A stretch of 64,000 bases of DNA from Alphaproteobacteria bacterium. GTDB taxonomy: Bacteria; Pseudomonadota; Alphaproteobacteria; Micavibrionales; Micavibrionaceae. A program made the translations under genes and the position numbers. The DNA is taken from positions 36,914-100,913 of the forward strand of contig JASBUS010000061.1 of NCBI GenBank assembly GCA_030147745.1, written 5' to 3'. Position 1 is the first letter of the stretch; each line of letters opens with the position of its first letter. Of this stretch, positions 34,561 to 43,495 are shown piece after piece. Below the pieces are notes generated by a model. It saw only the letters and a list, made by a program, of their open reading frames with translations. It did not search any database and was not told the origin of the DNA.

Positions 34561-35320
34561 ATGATGGCAGGGCTGGATTCCACGTCAATTCACGCGCACA
34601 TTCAAAATCCATAATATCGCGTAATATTGTATGACGCCCATGAACAGAACGATCAATCGTATCCCATTTCGTCAGAAATGGGTTGCGCTTACCGTGATGT
34701 TCAAAAGTCTCGCCAACCCAATCCAAGCTAACATTGTAAAAACGATTAAGTTTATTAATTAACTTGGCTTCCATACAGCCAAGCCAGTGCGATGCTTTTA
34801 AATCACGGCTTACGCCAAATGACGCCGCCAATAAAGCTGGAAAGACCATGCGCCCTTCATCACGTGACATATCGGCATCATGCATACGCGCATAAGAAAT
34901 ACAAAGGCGAGAAATTTCTGTATAGTTAACATCACCTACATCAAATTGACTATAAACTTGATCACAGGCCTTTGCCGTTGGGAAATCAAAATCCTGATGG
35001 GTTGAAGGGATAAAACGAACCGTCGCAACAAAGTTATTACTAGGTTTGTGACGGACAAGCGCCATTAAGGCACGATCATCATATTCATCACTTTCTACAC
35101 CTAGCGCATTGCTTGGTTCAAAATCATGTTCTGTGCAGTAAGCATCATAGCGAATTTTAAGTGCCTCTTCTTCAAGCTCTGGCAGCTTGACCAAAACACC
35201 TTGCCCATCATTCTTATAAGCTTTCACCAATTCAAAACTATCATTATATAGGCATAGATCAGCCTGTACTTGAAAATTGGCATCAAATGCCGCGCTCAGA
35301 TCCAAAGTCTTAGTAATCAT
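34541..35320 (-). CDS. autoinducer-synthase-fold N-acyltransferase (FeeM / PEP-CTERM-associated type)
   Basis: 259 residues. The pattern ELEEEALKIRYDAYCTEHDF, then DEYDDRALMALVRHKPSNNFVATVRFIP, then EISRLCISYARM corresponds to the LxxIR...Y, E..D.D..A.H.l...p.g..vg..Rl and E.sRl elements of acyl-homoserine-lactone synthases and of the exosortase-associated acyltransferases (TIGR03694 group) and N-acyl amino acid synthase FeeM. It would transfer an acyl chain from acyl-ACP to an unknown amine. No LuxR-type receptor or exosortase is in the window. I chose the ATG at 35320 because AGGGAGGGG lies 6 nt before it. Confidence 0.7.
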   Translation of the reverse strand: MITKTLDLSAAFDANFQVQADLCLYNDSFELVKAYKNDGQGVLVKLPELEEEALKIRYDAYCTEHDFEPSNALGVESDEYDDRALMALVRHKPSNNFVATVRFIPSTHQDFDFPTAKACDQVYSQFDVGDVNYTEISRLCISYARMHDADMSRDEGRMVFPALLAASFGVSRDLKASHWLGCMEAKLINKLNRFYNVSLDWVGETFEHHGKRNPFLTKWDTIDRSVHGRHTILRDIMDFECARELTWNPALPSFNLVPA

Positions 35321-35454
35321 GTTTGCCCCTCCCTGCTTATAACAGTTCATTATGATTACATGTGATTATGGATAATACACCTAAGCGAATATTATGTCAA
35401 AGAAACATGTTAACGCATTGAATATTATAAATTATTTCTTAAGCAGGCGGCGCA

Positions 35455-37308
35455 TCAACCCGCTTTGAGCTCTTCAAGCTCTAACCAGCGATGTTCCGCA
35501 CGTTCAAGACGGCGCTTAGCGGTATCAAGGTCTTTGGTCGCTTTCATAAAACCTTCAGGGTCTTTATTATAAAAATCCGCATCCGCGAGCTTTTTATTCA
35601 GATCATCAATTTCAGCTTCATAGCCTGCAATCTGGTCTGGCAGTTGGTCTAATTCATATTGCAGTTTATAAGACAGCTTCTTACCCGCTGCCGCTGGCTT
35701 AATTACAGCCTCTGTCTTGTCCGCAGCTTTCTGCCCTTGTGATTGCCCCTTTGCAGGTGCTTTATCTTTCTTCTCATCCTTCGGTGCGGTTAACGCCTTA
35801 CGCGCTTCCATATAATCTGTGTAGCCACCAATATAGCCTTCAACTTTACCATCGCCTTCAAACGCAAGGGTCTTGGTCACAACTTGATCCAAAAAGTCAC
35901 GATCGTGCGAAACCACAAATAATGTGCCCGTATAATTCACCAGAATTTCTTCAAGCATATCAAGCGTATCCATATCCAAATCATTGGTTGGTTCGTCAAG
36001 AATAAGAAATTCACCAGGTTCCGCCAAAACCTTCGCCAGCATTAAACGATTTTTCTGGCCACCAGATAAATGCGCGACCTTGTCATCCACCCGCGCAGGG
36101 TCAAACAAGAAGTCTTTCAAATAACCACAAACATGGCGCTGTTTACCCATCACATTGATATAATCCCCACCATTCGGGCATAGGGTCTTTTTCAATGTAT
36201 CTTCTGGGTTCAGATCAGATCGCTTTTGGTCAAAATAAGACACAGTGACATTTTTCTGGCGTTTGACCTTACCTTTATCAGGCGTTAATTCACCCACCAG
36301 CAATTTCAAGAAGGTTGTTTTACCCGAACCATTTTTGCCAAGGATACCAATACGGTCGCCGCGCGTGATACGCAGGTTAAACCCTTCCAGAATGATTTTA
36401 TCTTCAAAGTTCTTATGGACGTTGAAAAATTCAGCGCAAATCTTCGAACTTTTCTCGGTTTCAATTTCAGGCACATCCAAACGCGCCATCACTTTGCGGA
36501 AAGATGATTGATCATTTTTCAGCTTATCACGCGCTTCTTTCATCAATTCCAAACGGCGAACATTACGCTTACGGCGCGCTTTAACGCCGCGTGAGGCCCA
36601 TTCAACTTCCTGCGCCACTAATTTTGCACGGTTTTTAAGTTCGCGCTCTTCTTGTTCCAATAAATCCGTTGACCATTCATCAAAATATTTAAAGCCGCGC
36701 GAACAAACACGGACAGCGCCGCGATCAATCCAAAAAATACGGTCAGTGATGTTCGACAGGAAAGTCTTATCATGCGAAACACAAAGCATTGTGCCGCTAT
36801 AGCCTTTTAAGAAGCCCTCAAGCCATTCAATACCTTCAAGGTCCAAATGGTTAGTTGGCTCATCAAGCAGCAACAGGTCAGGCTCTTCGACCAAAGCGCG
36901 CGCCAAACATGCGCGGCGCAGCTGCCCACCCGAAAGCGACGTCATCATCGCATTGGGGTCAAGGTCAAGCGGCGTCAAAATCATATCGACTTTATAATCT
37001 TGCTGCTCTTCCTTACTTTCTTTGGTCAGGCCGCCAAAAGTGAAGTCAAATACGCTTTGCCCTTCTTCGGGCACAACATCTTGCTGCATATAACCAACGG
37101 ATAAACCTTGTAGTGTCCAGCGCTCACCCTCATCGAGTTCTTTTTCACCGGTAATCATGCGCATCAATGTGGTTTTACCCGCGCCATTACGCCCGACCAA
37201 AGCAATACGACTGCCCTCATGTATATTCAAGGTCAGTTCTTCAAAGATCGGTTTACCTGAAAGCGTTACGGATGCTTCCTGCAACGCCAAAATTAATTGT
37301 CCACTCAT
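35455..37308 (-). CDS. uup: ABC-F family ATPase, Uup-like
   Basis: A soluble twin-ATPase protein of about 617 residues, of the type that acts on ribosomes or branched DNA. The first domain has GRNGAGKTT, LSGGQLRRA and LLLLDEPTNHLD; the second has GKNGSGKTT, LSGGQKNRL and LILDEPTNDLD. A lysine-rich linker (KDEKKDKAPAKGQSQGQKAADK) leads to a C-terminal coiled coil (LSYKLQYELDQLPDQIAGYE ... HRWLELEELK), which is the Uup feature. In-frame ATGs at 37320, 37314 and 37308 are all possible; none has a good ribosome-binding site. Starts further upstream would run through the pepN terminator. Confidence 0.9.
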   Translation of the reverse strand: MSGQLILALQEASVTLSGKPIFEELTLNIHEGSRIALVGRNGAGKTTLMRMITGEKELDEGERWTLQGLSVGYMQQDVVPEEGQSVFDFTFGGLTKESKEEQQDYKVDMILTPLDLDPNAMMTSLSGGQLRRACLARALVEEPDLLLLDEPTNHLDLEGIEWLEGFLKGYSGTMLCVSHDKTFLSNITDRIFWIDRGAVRVCSRGFKYFDEWSTDLLEQEERELKNRAKLVAQEVEWASRGVKARRKRNVRRLELMKEARDKLKNDQSSFRKVMARLDVPEIETEKSSKICAEFFNVHKNFEDKIILEGFNLRITRGDRIGILGKNGSGKTTFLKLLVGELTPDKGKVKRQKNVTVSYFDQKRSDLNPEDTLKKTLCPNGGDYINVMGKQRHVCGYLKDFLFDPARVDDKVAHLSGGQKNRLMLAKVLAEPGEFLILDEPTNDLDMDTLDMLEEILVNYTGTLFVVSHDRDFLDQVVTKTLAFEGDGKVEGYIGGYTDYMEARKALTAPKDEKKDKAPAKGQSQGQKAADKTEAVIKPAAAGKKLSYKLQYELDQLPDQIAGYEAEIDDLNKKLADADFYNKDPEGFMKATKDLDTAKRRLERAEHRWLELEELKAG

Positions 37309-37322
37309 GGCCATATACATAC

Positions 37323-37353
37323 AAAAAGAAAAACGCCGCGTAAAGCGGCGTTT
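37323..37353 (-). terminator. terminator after pepN
   Basis: On the minus strand, AAACGCCGC and GCGGCGTTT with a short loop are followed by TTCTTTTT, 22 nt after the pepN stop. It ends immediately before the possible starts of the uup-like gene, which therefore needs its own initiation signal or readthrough. Confidence 0.85.
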
Positions 37354-37375
37354 ATAAAACAGCGTAAAATATTTA

Positions 37376-40105
37376 TCACGGTTGCGGTGTTGGGCCTTGC
37401 CCCTGCCCCTGGGTTGGCGCAGGCGATGACGCGGCAGCTTGACGCAATACATCATATTCATTTGCGCCTAAGAACTTCTTCAGCTTCTCGGCTGTGTTCT
37501 TACTAATCTCTGGCGCTTGCGCAATGCGTGTGATTGCATCAACCATCTTCGCGCTTAGGTCAGCTTTATATTCCTTAAAGCTCGCGAAGTTATCGATCAA
37601 GCGCGACGCCAATTGCGGATTGCGCTGCGCTTCTGGGCCAGATTCGAGCATGATGATCTTATCTGCGAGCATATTATAACCGCTGCCATCTGCTGCGTGG
37701 AATAATGCACCATTCGCGACCATACCATTATAAAGCGCACGAATACGGTTCGCGGTAATGTTATTGGCGTTTTCACTGTGATTGCACAAATCAATGAAAT
37801 CTTGCTTGCTTGTATTACCAGATGTCGCCGTAATCTGTGCCCAGCGGTCTGTCGCTGTTACATAATTTTTATGCTGCGCATAGAAATCATCACGGTAAGA
37901 TGCATAATCGCCCTTCGCGTAATCACGATTAAGGATCTCAACAAAAGCGACTTGTTTATCGTTAAAGTTATTCGACAAGCTGTAATGCGCCTGTAAAATT
38001 GGATAAGCGGCGACTTCTTCACTTGCTGCGATGAAATGCAGCGCTTTGTTCATCAAGGCACGGCGGCCTTTTTCAGCCATATTATATTCATATGGTTTAT
38101 TAAAATCAGCCAAGTCTTGGTAACAATCAATCCACTGCTGATAAAGCTGTGTCCCAAGAGCGTTTTCCAATGTTTTACGCAAGGTCAAAATTTGCGCCGG
38201 ATCACGTGGTCTCACTTGCTGTTCAAGCATCCCTGCCGCCGGAACGGTCAGCATCAACGCTTTCACTTCGTTATCCAATTGATCATCGGTCAAAATTTGT
38301 TCAAACAAATCAATAACGCTTTGTGATGGCGTATATACGCCGCCTTGCTGCACTTCATCCAAACCATCAAGTAGTTCATCTTCAAGCAGCATTTGAATGG
38401 CTGACCAACGGTTAAACATGTCAGTGTCATTAGCCGCCAAGAAGAGCAGATCTTCACGCGCATAGCCTGCATTTAAAGTGACAGGGGCTGAGAAGTTACG
38501 CATCAATGACGGTACGCAGCCTTCAGGGGCATCAAATTCATAGCGCGCTTTATCTGTATCAAAAGCGATAACCTCTGCCGCGACTTCGCTGCCATCAGGG
38601 GCAATCAAACCAAAATTCACAGGAATAACGCGCGGCGCACCGTTAGAGATTTTATCAATCACAGGCACATTTTGTTCTAAGTCCAGAATAAATTTGCTGC
38701 GGTCTTTATCATATGACCATTCAACATTTAATTCAGGGCGACCACCTTGTGTATACCACAGCATGAATTGATCGAGATTTACATTATTGGCATCCGCATG
38801 TGCGCCAACCCATTCTTCAACGCCGACAGCCTCGCCATCATGACGTTTAAAATAAAGTGCCGCGCCTTTAAAGAAACCATCTTTACCCAAAAGCTGCATC
38901 AACATGCGGTTAATCTCGCCGCCTTTTTCATAGACAGTCATGGTATAGATATTGTTCATCTCTTCGGCTTCTTCCATGCGCGGTGCATGCACCATCGGGC
39001 CGCTATCTTCTGGGAATTGCGCGCGTTTCAGCTTCATCACATCTTCAATACGCGCCGCAAGTGGGTTGCTCATATCGGCAGAGAAAGACTGGTCACGGAA
39101 AACGGTTAGGCCTTCTTTCAGACATAGCTCAAGCCAATTGCGCACCGTCACGCGGTTGCCTGTCCAGTTGTGGAAATATTCATGGCCAATCACACCTTCC
39201 ACATTGAAATAATCCGCATCATCCGCATAAGCTGGATGCGCCAATAGATATTTCGGGTTAAAGACATTCAGGCCCTTATTTTCCATCGCGCCCATATTGA
39301 AATAATCATCGGCAACGACCATGTATTTATCAAGGTCATATTCCAAGCCCCATACATCTTCATCCCATTTCATCGCATTTTTAAGAGAATCCATCGCATG
39401 CTGCAGGCCATCTTTATATTTTGGTTCAGCATAAACTTCGAGCTGCACCACACGACCAGAAGATGTTGTATAGGTGTCTTCGATCATCGCAAAATTATTA
39501 CCGCATAATGCAAATAAATAAGTCGGCTTTAAAAACGGATCTTCCCAGCGGCGGCGGGTTAGGCCATTGCCGAGGTCTTCTTCCTCAGTCATGTTACCAT
39601 TTGAAAGGGCATTGCTAATTTTATTAGCATCGAAAATAATATCGGTCGTGAATTTTGCCATGTTATCTGGGCGATCAACCGCATAAGTCATACGGCGGAA
39701 ACCTTCGGCTTCGCACTGTGTCGTATAATTGCCGCCTTGTTTATAAAGGCCTTCAGACGCCCCATTTTCCTTAGCATCAAGACGAGTTTCAACTTCTAGC
39801 TCAAAACTATCAAGCCCTGGGTTCAAAATTAGGCTATCTTCGGTTTTAATATAACCTGTTGCCGCATCGCCTGTTTCACTTAAAAGCTGACCATTCACTT
39901 TCACGCTATTCAGGTCAAAATATTCACCATTGAGCACGACATCTTCATTATGCTGACCATTACGCGTGATTTTGGTTTTGGTGATGATACGCGCCTGCCC
40001 ATCAATGCCCTGATCATCCAAAAAGAAAGTCATATGCACTTCTGGCGTAAAATATTTTGGTGGTTGGTAATCCGCGCGGCGGATAGCTGTGGTCTTTTCA
40101 GCCAT
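37376..40105 (-). CDS. pepN: aminopeptidase N (M1 metallopeptidase)
   Basis: Cytoplasmic zinc aminopeptidase that removes N-terminal residues from peptides, 909 residues. The substrate-binding GAMEN motif is at about 272-276 and the zinc site HEYFHNW at about 308-314, with the third ligand in the following KEGLT segment. The full PepN (gammaproteobacterial-type) layout follows, with a beta domain around 450-550 and a helical C-terminal domain. The last 20 residues (SPAPTQGQGQGPTPQP) are an unusual low-complexity tail. I chose the ATG at 40105 because GGGAG lies 9 nt before it. A terminator follows the gene. Confidence 0.96.
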   Translation of the reverse strand: MAEKTTAIRRADYQPPKYFTPEVHMTFFLDDQGIDGQARIITKTKITRNGQHNEDVVLNGEYFDLNSVKVNGQLLSETGDAATGYIKTEDSLILNPGLDSFELEVETRLDAKENGASEGLYKQGGNYTTQCEAEGFRRMTYAVDRPDNMAKFTTDIIFDANKISNALSNGNMTEEEDLGNGLTRRRWEDPFLKPTYLFALCGNNFAMIEDTYTTSSGRVVQLEVYAEPKYKDGLQHAMDSLKNAMKWDEDVWGLEYDLDKYMVVADDYFNMGAMENKGLNVFNPKYLLAHPAYADDADYFNVEGVIGHEYFHNWTGNRVTVRNWLELCLKEGLTVFRDQSFSADMSNPLAARIEDVMKLKRAQFPEDSGPMVHAPRMEEAEEMNNIYTMTVYEKGGEINRMLMQLLGKDGFFKGAALYFKRHDGEAVGVEEWVGAHADANNVNLDQFMLWYTQGGRPELNVEWSYDKDRSKFILDLEQNVPVIDKISNGAPRVIPVNFGLIAPDGSEVAAEVIAFDTDKARYEFDAPEGCVPSLMRNFSAPVTLNAGYAREDLLFLAANDTDMFNRWSAIQMLLEDELLDGLDEVQQGGVYTPSQSVIDLFEQILTDDQLDNEVKALMLTVPAAGMLEQQVRPRDPAQILTLRKTLENALGTQLYQQWIDCYQDLADFNKPYEYNMAEKGRRALMNKALHFIAASEEVAAYPILQAHYSLSNNFNDKQVAFVEILNRDYAKGDYASYRDDFYAQHKNYVTATDRWAQITATSGNTSKQDFIDLCNHSENANNITANRIRALYNGMVANGALFHAADGSGYNMLADKIIMLESGPEAQRNPQLASRLIDNFASFKEYKADLSAKMVDAITRIAQAPEISKNTAEKLKKFLGANEYDVLRQAAASSPAPTQGQGQGPTPQP

Positions 40106-40151
40106 AATGATCGCTCCCATTCGTGTTTTTCACATCTTGAAGCGATTAGTT

Positions 40152-40778
40152 CTAAAGGAAATGATGTGTTATGTCAATATCATTTTCATGATCAAAGTCT
40201 TGTACTAGCACTGGTTTCCCACGCATATCATGGGCTTCAAAGCTGCCAAATTCAGGCAATTCGCGGACATTGACCATCTTGGCAATAAAACTTGCAGGGA
40301 AAAGTGCAATCGACACACGCAAATTAGATACCGCGATATTATAGCTTTTACGCGCGGCAACGACTTCGGCTTCATTGGCATAGAATGTATCAAGCATTTC
40401 ATCAAGACGCGGAAAATCTTGATAAGCCTCATATTTAGGGGCGAGCGCGCACATAAAATGCATTAATTCACCCAATTTTTCTGCATGAGTTAAATAACGG
40501 CGTAGGATTGTAATTTCATGTATGGCAGGCGCTACAGGTGGTTCAAGCAGCAGGGAAATCGCATCAGCCACCAATTCGCGCTGATCAAACATAAATTTAT
40601 CGACAATTTGCACAATTTCAGGCGCTAAGCGATGACGTTTTTGTAAGGCAACATCAATACGCGCCACAAGGCTGTAAGCACGTTCTTTCATTTTCAACAA
40701 ATGTCGCGCCCATAGATAACTACCGCCAATGAATATAACGGCACTCGCTGATATAACCATATGAGTGTTATCAAACAT
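40152..40778 (-). CDS. lemA: LemA family membrane protein
   Basis: 208 residues. One N-terminal TM helix (about 7-25) is followed by the LemA helical bundle. The core matches the family pattern: AYSLVARIDVALQKRHRLAPEIVQIV near the start, FPRLDEMLDTFYANEAEVVAARKSYNIAVSNLRVSIALFPA, then AKMVNVRELPEF. LemA proteins are anchored with the bulk outside the cytoplasm and their role is unclear, often paired with TPM-domain proteins, none here. It lies at the end of a run of minus-strand genes beginning with the sigma factor module. Confidence 0.85.
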   Translation of the reverse strand: MFDNTHMVISASAVIFIGGSYLWARHLLKMKERAYSLVARIDVALQKRHRLAPEIVQIVDKFMFDQRELVADAISLLLEPPVAPAIHEITILRRYLTHAEKLGELMHFMCALAPKYEAYQDFPRLDEMLDTFYANEAEVVAARKSYNIAVSNLRVSIALFPASFIAKMVNVRELPEFGSFEAHDMRGKPVLVQDFDHENDIDITHHFL

Positions 40779-40807
40779 AATATTGGATCACTTAGACGCT
40801 AAAAGAA

Positions 40808-41182
40808 TTATTTTGATGAACAAGAACGTTTGTGAAAATCACATGCAGTCATAATAGCCTGCTTTTGACAATATTCCATCGCATTTTGACAAAATTGCTT
40901 TTTTTCTTGCTGAGATGTTTGACGCCAATGACTATGAAAGCTTGGTGAATTAATAAATTTAGCCATATATGCTTCTTGCTGCTTGGCAGATAGGCCGCTG
41001 ATATCGTCTTGTTTTTGTGCCTTCGGATCCATCGGCTGTGCTTGATATTCCTGAATTTGAGCGTTGAGCGCATCTAACTTCTGCTGTTGCTGCTGCTGAT
41101 AAGCGCTCTGCGCCATGGCTGCAGGGCTATGCATCACAACGGTCAAACCAGCAAATAAAGCGAGAAGTGATAATAAGCGCAT
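40808..41182 (-). CDS. small exported protein, 124 aa
   Basis: Unrecognised. A signal peptide (LLSLLALFAGLTVVMHSPAAMAQ) is followed by a glutamine-rich segment (QSAYQQQQQQKLDALNAQIQEYQAQ), probably helical, then FHSHWRQTSQQEKKQFCQNAMEYCQKQAIMTACDFHKRSC with four cysteines in a CxxxxxxC-type spacing. The last 25 residues resemble the end of the other exported protein upstream of the sigma gene (ending in CDVHDEKC). Position directly after the anti-sigma gene suggests a periplasmic role in, or regulation by, this sigma module. Confidence 0.65.
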   Translation of the reverse strand: MRLLSLLALFAGLTVVMHSPAAMAQSAYQQQQQQKLDALNAQIQEYQAQPMDPKAQKQDDISGLSAKQQEAYMAKFINSPSFHSHWRQTSQQEKKQFCQNAMEYCQKQAIMTACDFHKRSCSSK

Positions 41183-41202
41183 ATGAACCCTTTCAGCGTG
41201 AA

Positions 41203-41820
41203 TTAACCTTGCTGATGGAAATAATCCCAGACAGCATCCGTAATTGTATCATCATATTCATAGGCAAGGCCATCAATAAACTTTTCAACTTGGCGTTCCT
41301 GTTCGACTTCTGCGAATACTGACAGAATATCTTCACGCTCATCCGCCGCTTCGGCAAGAGCTTCAATATCGGCCAAAGCATCATCCAAAGACGCTAGCTG
41401 CATCGGCTGAACCGCCTCGGTTGGCAAGGCTGTCTGGTCTTGCGTGCTTGGATAGAAACTAAAGAACATCACCAAAGCAAAGCAAAATGTCGCCGCGAAA
41501 GCATAAGCCGGACGCGCCCAAAAACCACCGCCTTTACCAAAGCGTATTTTATATTGCGGCGCCGCTGCATCTGCATGATTGGCCTTATCACGCAGAATTT
41601 GCGCTTTGGCGGCAAGGATGATGTCCGTGCTGGCTTCGGGCACAGCAAAATCATCAAGCTGCATATCTAGGCTTTGCGCGTCCAAATAACATTCAAGCGC
41701 GCGTGGTTCATCCGCCATATAACGGCGAATATCATCCGCATCGCAATCAGGCCATTGATGTAGGTTTGACCCATAAATAGCGCAATATTTCTCAAAACGT
41801 TTCAATGTCATCTTGCTCAT
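41203..41820 (-). CDS. putative transmembrane anti-sigma factor
   Basis: 205 residues. The cytoplasmic N-terminal half (KRFEKYCAIYGSNLHQWPDCDADDIRRYM ... AKAQILRD) is helical, one TM helix lies at about 103-122 (AYAFAATFCFALVMFFSFY), and an acidic periplasmic tail follows (LASLDDALADIEALAEAADERED). No named anti-sigma domain such as zf-HC2 is obvious, but its ATG overlaps the stop of the ECF sigma gene (ATGA), the standard arrangement for a sigma/anti-sigma pair. It would hold the sigma factor at the membrane until a periplasmic signal arrives. Confidence 0.65.
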   Translation of the reverse strand: MSKMTLKRFEKYCAIYGSNLHQWPDCDADDIRRYMADEPRALECYLDAQSLDMQLDDFAVPEASTDIILAAKAQILRDKANHADAAAPQYKIRFGKGGGFWARPAYAFAATFCFALVMFFSFYPSTQDQTALPTEAVQPMQLASLDDALADIEALAEAADEREDILSVFAEVEQERQVEKFIDGLAYEYDDTITDAVWDYFHQQG

Positions 41821-42434
41821 AACAACACCTCCTCGTCCTTAATGTGTTTTCTAAGCATTTTGCGGCTACGCACCAGCAAGGCTTCAATGGCTTTCACTGA
41901 TACGCCCATGGCGTCTGCCGCTTCTTTATTACTCATTTCTTCGTAATAAACCATGACCAATACCGTACGGTTACGCTCTGGCAGTTTCGCGAGCGCCACT
42001 TTTATGCGGTCTTCACGCTCTGACGCTTCGGCCTGCGCATCTGTGCGGACATTATCCTCACCCGCATGGGTCATATCAATATCAATCGCATTTTGTACAG
42101 GCTGGCGTTTATTTTTACGCTGCACATCAATACAAAGATTTGTCGCCACACGATAAATCCATGCCCGCGCGGTGATGCCGTCTTGGCGTGTCCACAAATG
42201 GGCCTTCTGCCAAATATGCACCAAAATATCCTGCAGCATGTCTTCGCTTTCGCTGCCATTAAACCCCAAACGATAGACTAACCGATTGAGCGCCTGTAAG
42301 TAACGCGCCGCAAAAACTTCAAAAGCTGCATCTTGCCCATCGGCCATATATTGCAGCAATTCAGAATCTGCCGCTGCCGCATAATCATGCTGCACTTTGG
42401 CCGTTTCTATCTGTTCAACATTCTGCATAATCAT
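41817..42434 (-). CDS. ECF-type RNA polymerase sigma factor
   Basis: 205 residues. Region 2 is visible as FEVFAARYLQALNRLVYRLG then SEDMLQDILVHIWQKAHLW and the RAWIYRVATNLCIDVQRKN helix. Region 4 is VALAKLPERNRTVLVMVYYEEMSNKEAADAMGVSVKAIEALLVRSRKML. There is no region 1.1 or 3. The linker RQPVQNAIDIDMTHAGEDNVRTD is typical of ECF factors. A start at the second ATG (42428) is equally possible. It is cotranscribed with the anti-sigma gene (4-nt overlap) and preceded by two small exported protein genes. The target promoter cannot be given from one locus. Confidence 0.9.
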   Translation of the reverse strand: MIMQNVEQIETAKVQHDYAAAADSELLQYMADGQDAAFEVFAARYLQALNRLVYRLGFNGSESEDMLQDILVHIWQKAHLWTRQDGITARAWIYRVATNLCIDVQRKNKRQPVQNAIDIDMTHAGEDNVRTDAQAEASEREDRIKVALAKLPERNRTVLVMVYYEEMSNKEAADAMGVSVKAIEALLVRSRKMLRKHIKDEEVLL

Positions 42435-42445
42435 ACCCTGCGCCC

Positions 42446-42826
42446 TTATTGATTACGGCATTTTTCGTCATGAACGTCACAAGCAAACTTCTTGGCTTTT
42501 TCAGCACATTCTTGCTGCAGTTTTTGACAAATAATTTCACGGCCACGGCCATCCGCATTTTGCCATTTCTCTTCAATATCATCATGGCATTCTTTGATTT
42601 TATCTTGATGCTTTTGGCGAATTTCTTCTAAACGCTTCTGACGTTCTTCAGGTGGTAATTGCATAAGTTCTTGCTTAATACGGCTGCGGTCAAATTCAGC
42701 CATTTTCTGTATTTTCCCAGCAAATGGGCGCGCTGGCTGCGCCGCATCCTCAGCCAGTGCCAAACGAATAAACGCCTGTCCACTTACTGCCAGATAAACA
42801 CATAACATTAAACACAATATACGCAT
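42446..42826 (-). CDS. small exported helical protein, 126 aa
   Basis: Unrecognised periplasmic protein. The signal peptide is MRILCLMLCVYLAVSGQAFIRLALAED, then come helical charged segments (KIQKMAEFDRSRIKQELMQLPPEERQKRLEEIRQKHQDKIKECHDD) reminiscent in style of Spy/CpxP/ZraP stress proteins, though their LTxxQ motif is absent. Cysteines occur in KECHD, IICQK, QECAE, FACDV and EKCRN. The ATG at 42826 has AAGGTG 9 nt upstream; a start at 42883 would add residues before the signal. It is 11 nt upstream of the sigma gene, so it may report envelope stress to it. This is inference. Confidence 0.65.
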   Translation of the reverse strand: MRILCLMLCVYLAVSGQAFIRLALAEDAAQPARPFAGKIQKMAEFDRSRIKQELMQLPPEERQKRLEEIRQKHQDKIKECHDDIEEKWQNADGRGREIICQKLQQECAEKAKKFACDVHDEKCRNQ

Positions 42827-42916
42827 CTTAAATTTCACCTTTTTTGCTGTCACTGCATGCACTTTTATAAAGCGCCGATGCAATGACGGCTAGATTAGAT
42901 TTATACGAATTTCACC

Positions 42917-43339
42917 TTATTCACTTTGGCGTGCTTTCATATTCTCTATACGCTCTTGACGCTTTTCACGTGCGTCATCGATGCGCTCCTTATGATCTTC
43001 ACGTTTTTCTTTTACATTCTCCATGTGGTCTTGACGCTTCTCACGCATATCTTCCATACGTTCTTTATGATCTTCATGTCGTTCTTTTACATTCTCCATA
43101 TGATCTTGACGCTTCTCACGCGCATCTTCCATATGTTCTTTGTGATTTTCTTTTCGCTCTTTAATTTTATCTATGCGCGCATCCCAATTGCTCGTTTTAC
43201 CGCCGCGTTGATTTTCAGAAACCTGATAAATATTGGCCTTGTTAAAGCCTGCCTCAGCTTTCGCTGTATTTACTGCCCCATCTAACGCCATCACACTGAC
43301 AGTTAACGCTAATACGGTTAGGAACTGTGCTTTCATCAT
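42917..43339 (-). CDS. exported protein with three 25-residue charged helical repeats
   Basis: 140 residues. The signal peptide (QFLTVLALTVSVMALDGAVNTAKAEA) is followed by a short linker (NKANIYQVSENQRGGKTSNW) and three consecutive 25-residue units of the form KERxEDHKERMEDxREKRQDHMENV. These are very rich in Glu, Arg, Lys, His and Asp and predict one continuous alpha helix. No cysteine is present. Histidines and methionines at fixed places in each unit could bind metal. It is the first gene of the sigma-factor group, 90 nt before the next. The function is unknown. Confidence 0.7.
   Translation of the reverse strand: MMKAQFLTVLALTVSVMALDGAVNTAKAEAGFNKANIYQVSENQRGGKTSNWDARIDKIKERKENHKEHMEDAREKRQDHMENVKERHEDHKERMEDMREKRQDHMENVKEKREDHKERIDDAREKRQERIENMKARQSE
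42938..43162. repeat. three tandem 75-bp coding repeats
   Basis: Three in-frame 75-bp units (42938-43012, 43013-43087, 43088-43162) share long identical stretches such as CTTGACGCTTCTCACG and TTTTACATTCTCCAT. The first unit on the plus strand is the most diverged. High DNA identity between the other two suggests recent duplication or ongoing unit-number change. Confidence 0.88.
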
Positions 43340-43495
43340 CTCTTTTACCCCTTCGATATTGACTACACAGATGATAACGCAGAGTCCTTAAAATACCCTT
43401 CACATTATTTCGTATATTTCGCCAAGCGGCGATTTTGTTGAATTTTCGCGCGTTTTAGGCTATAGTAAGGTGAAATTAAGGAAGGGGACCTTAAT

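Noticed and set aside
35455..37461. Longer N-terminus for the ABC-F protein starting at 37461
   Set aside because: The extra 51 residues are encoded by the pepN 3' end and its terminator and do not resemble the family.
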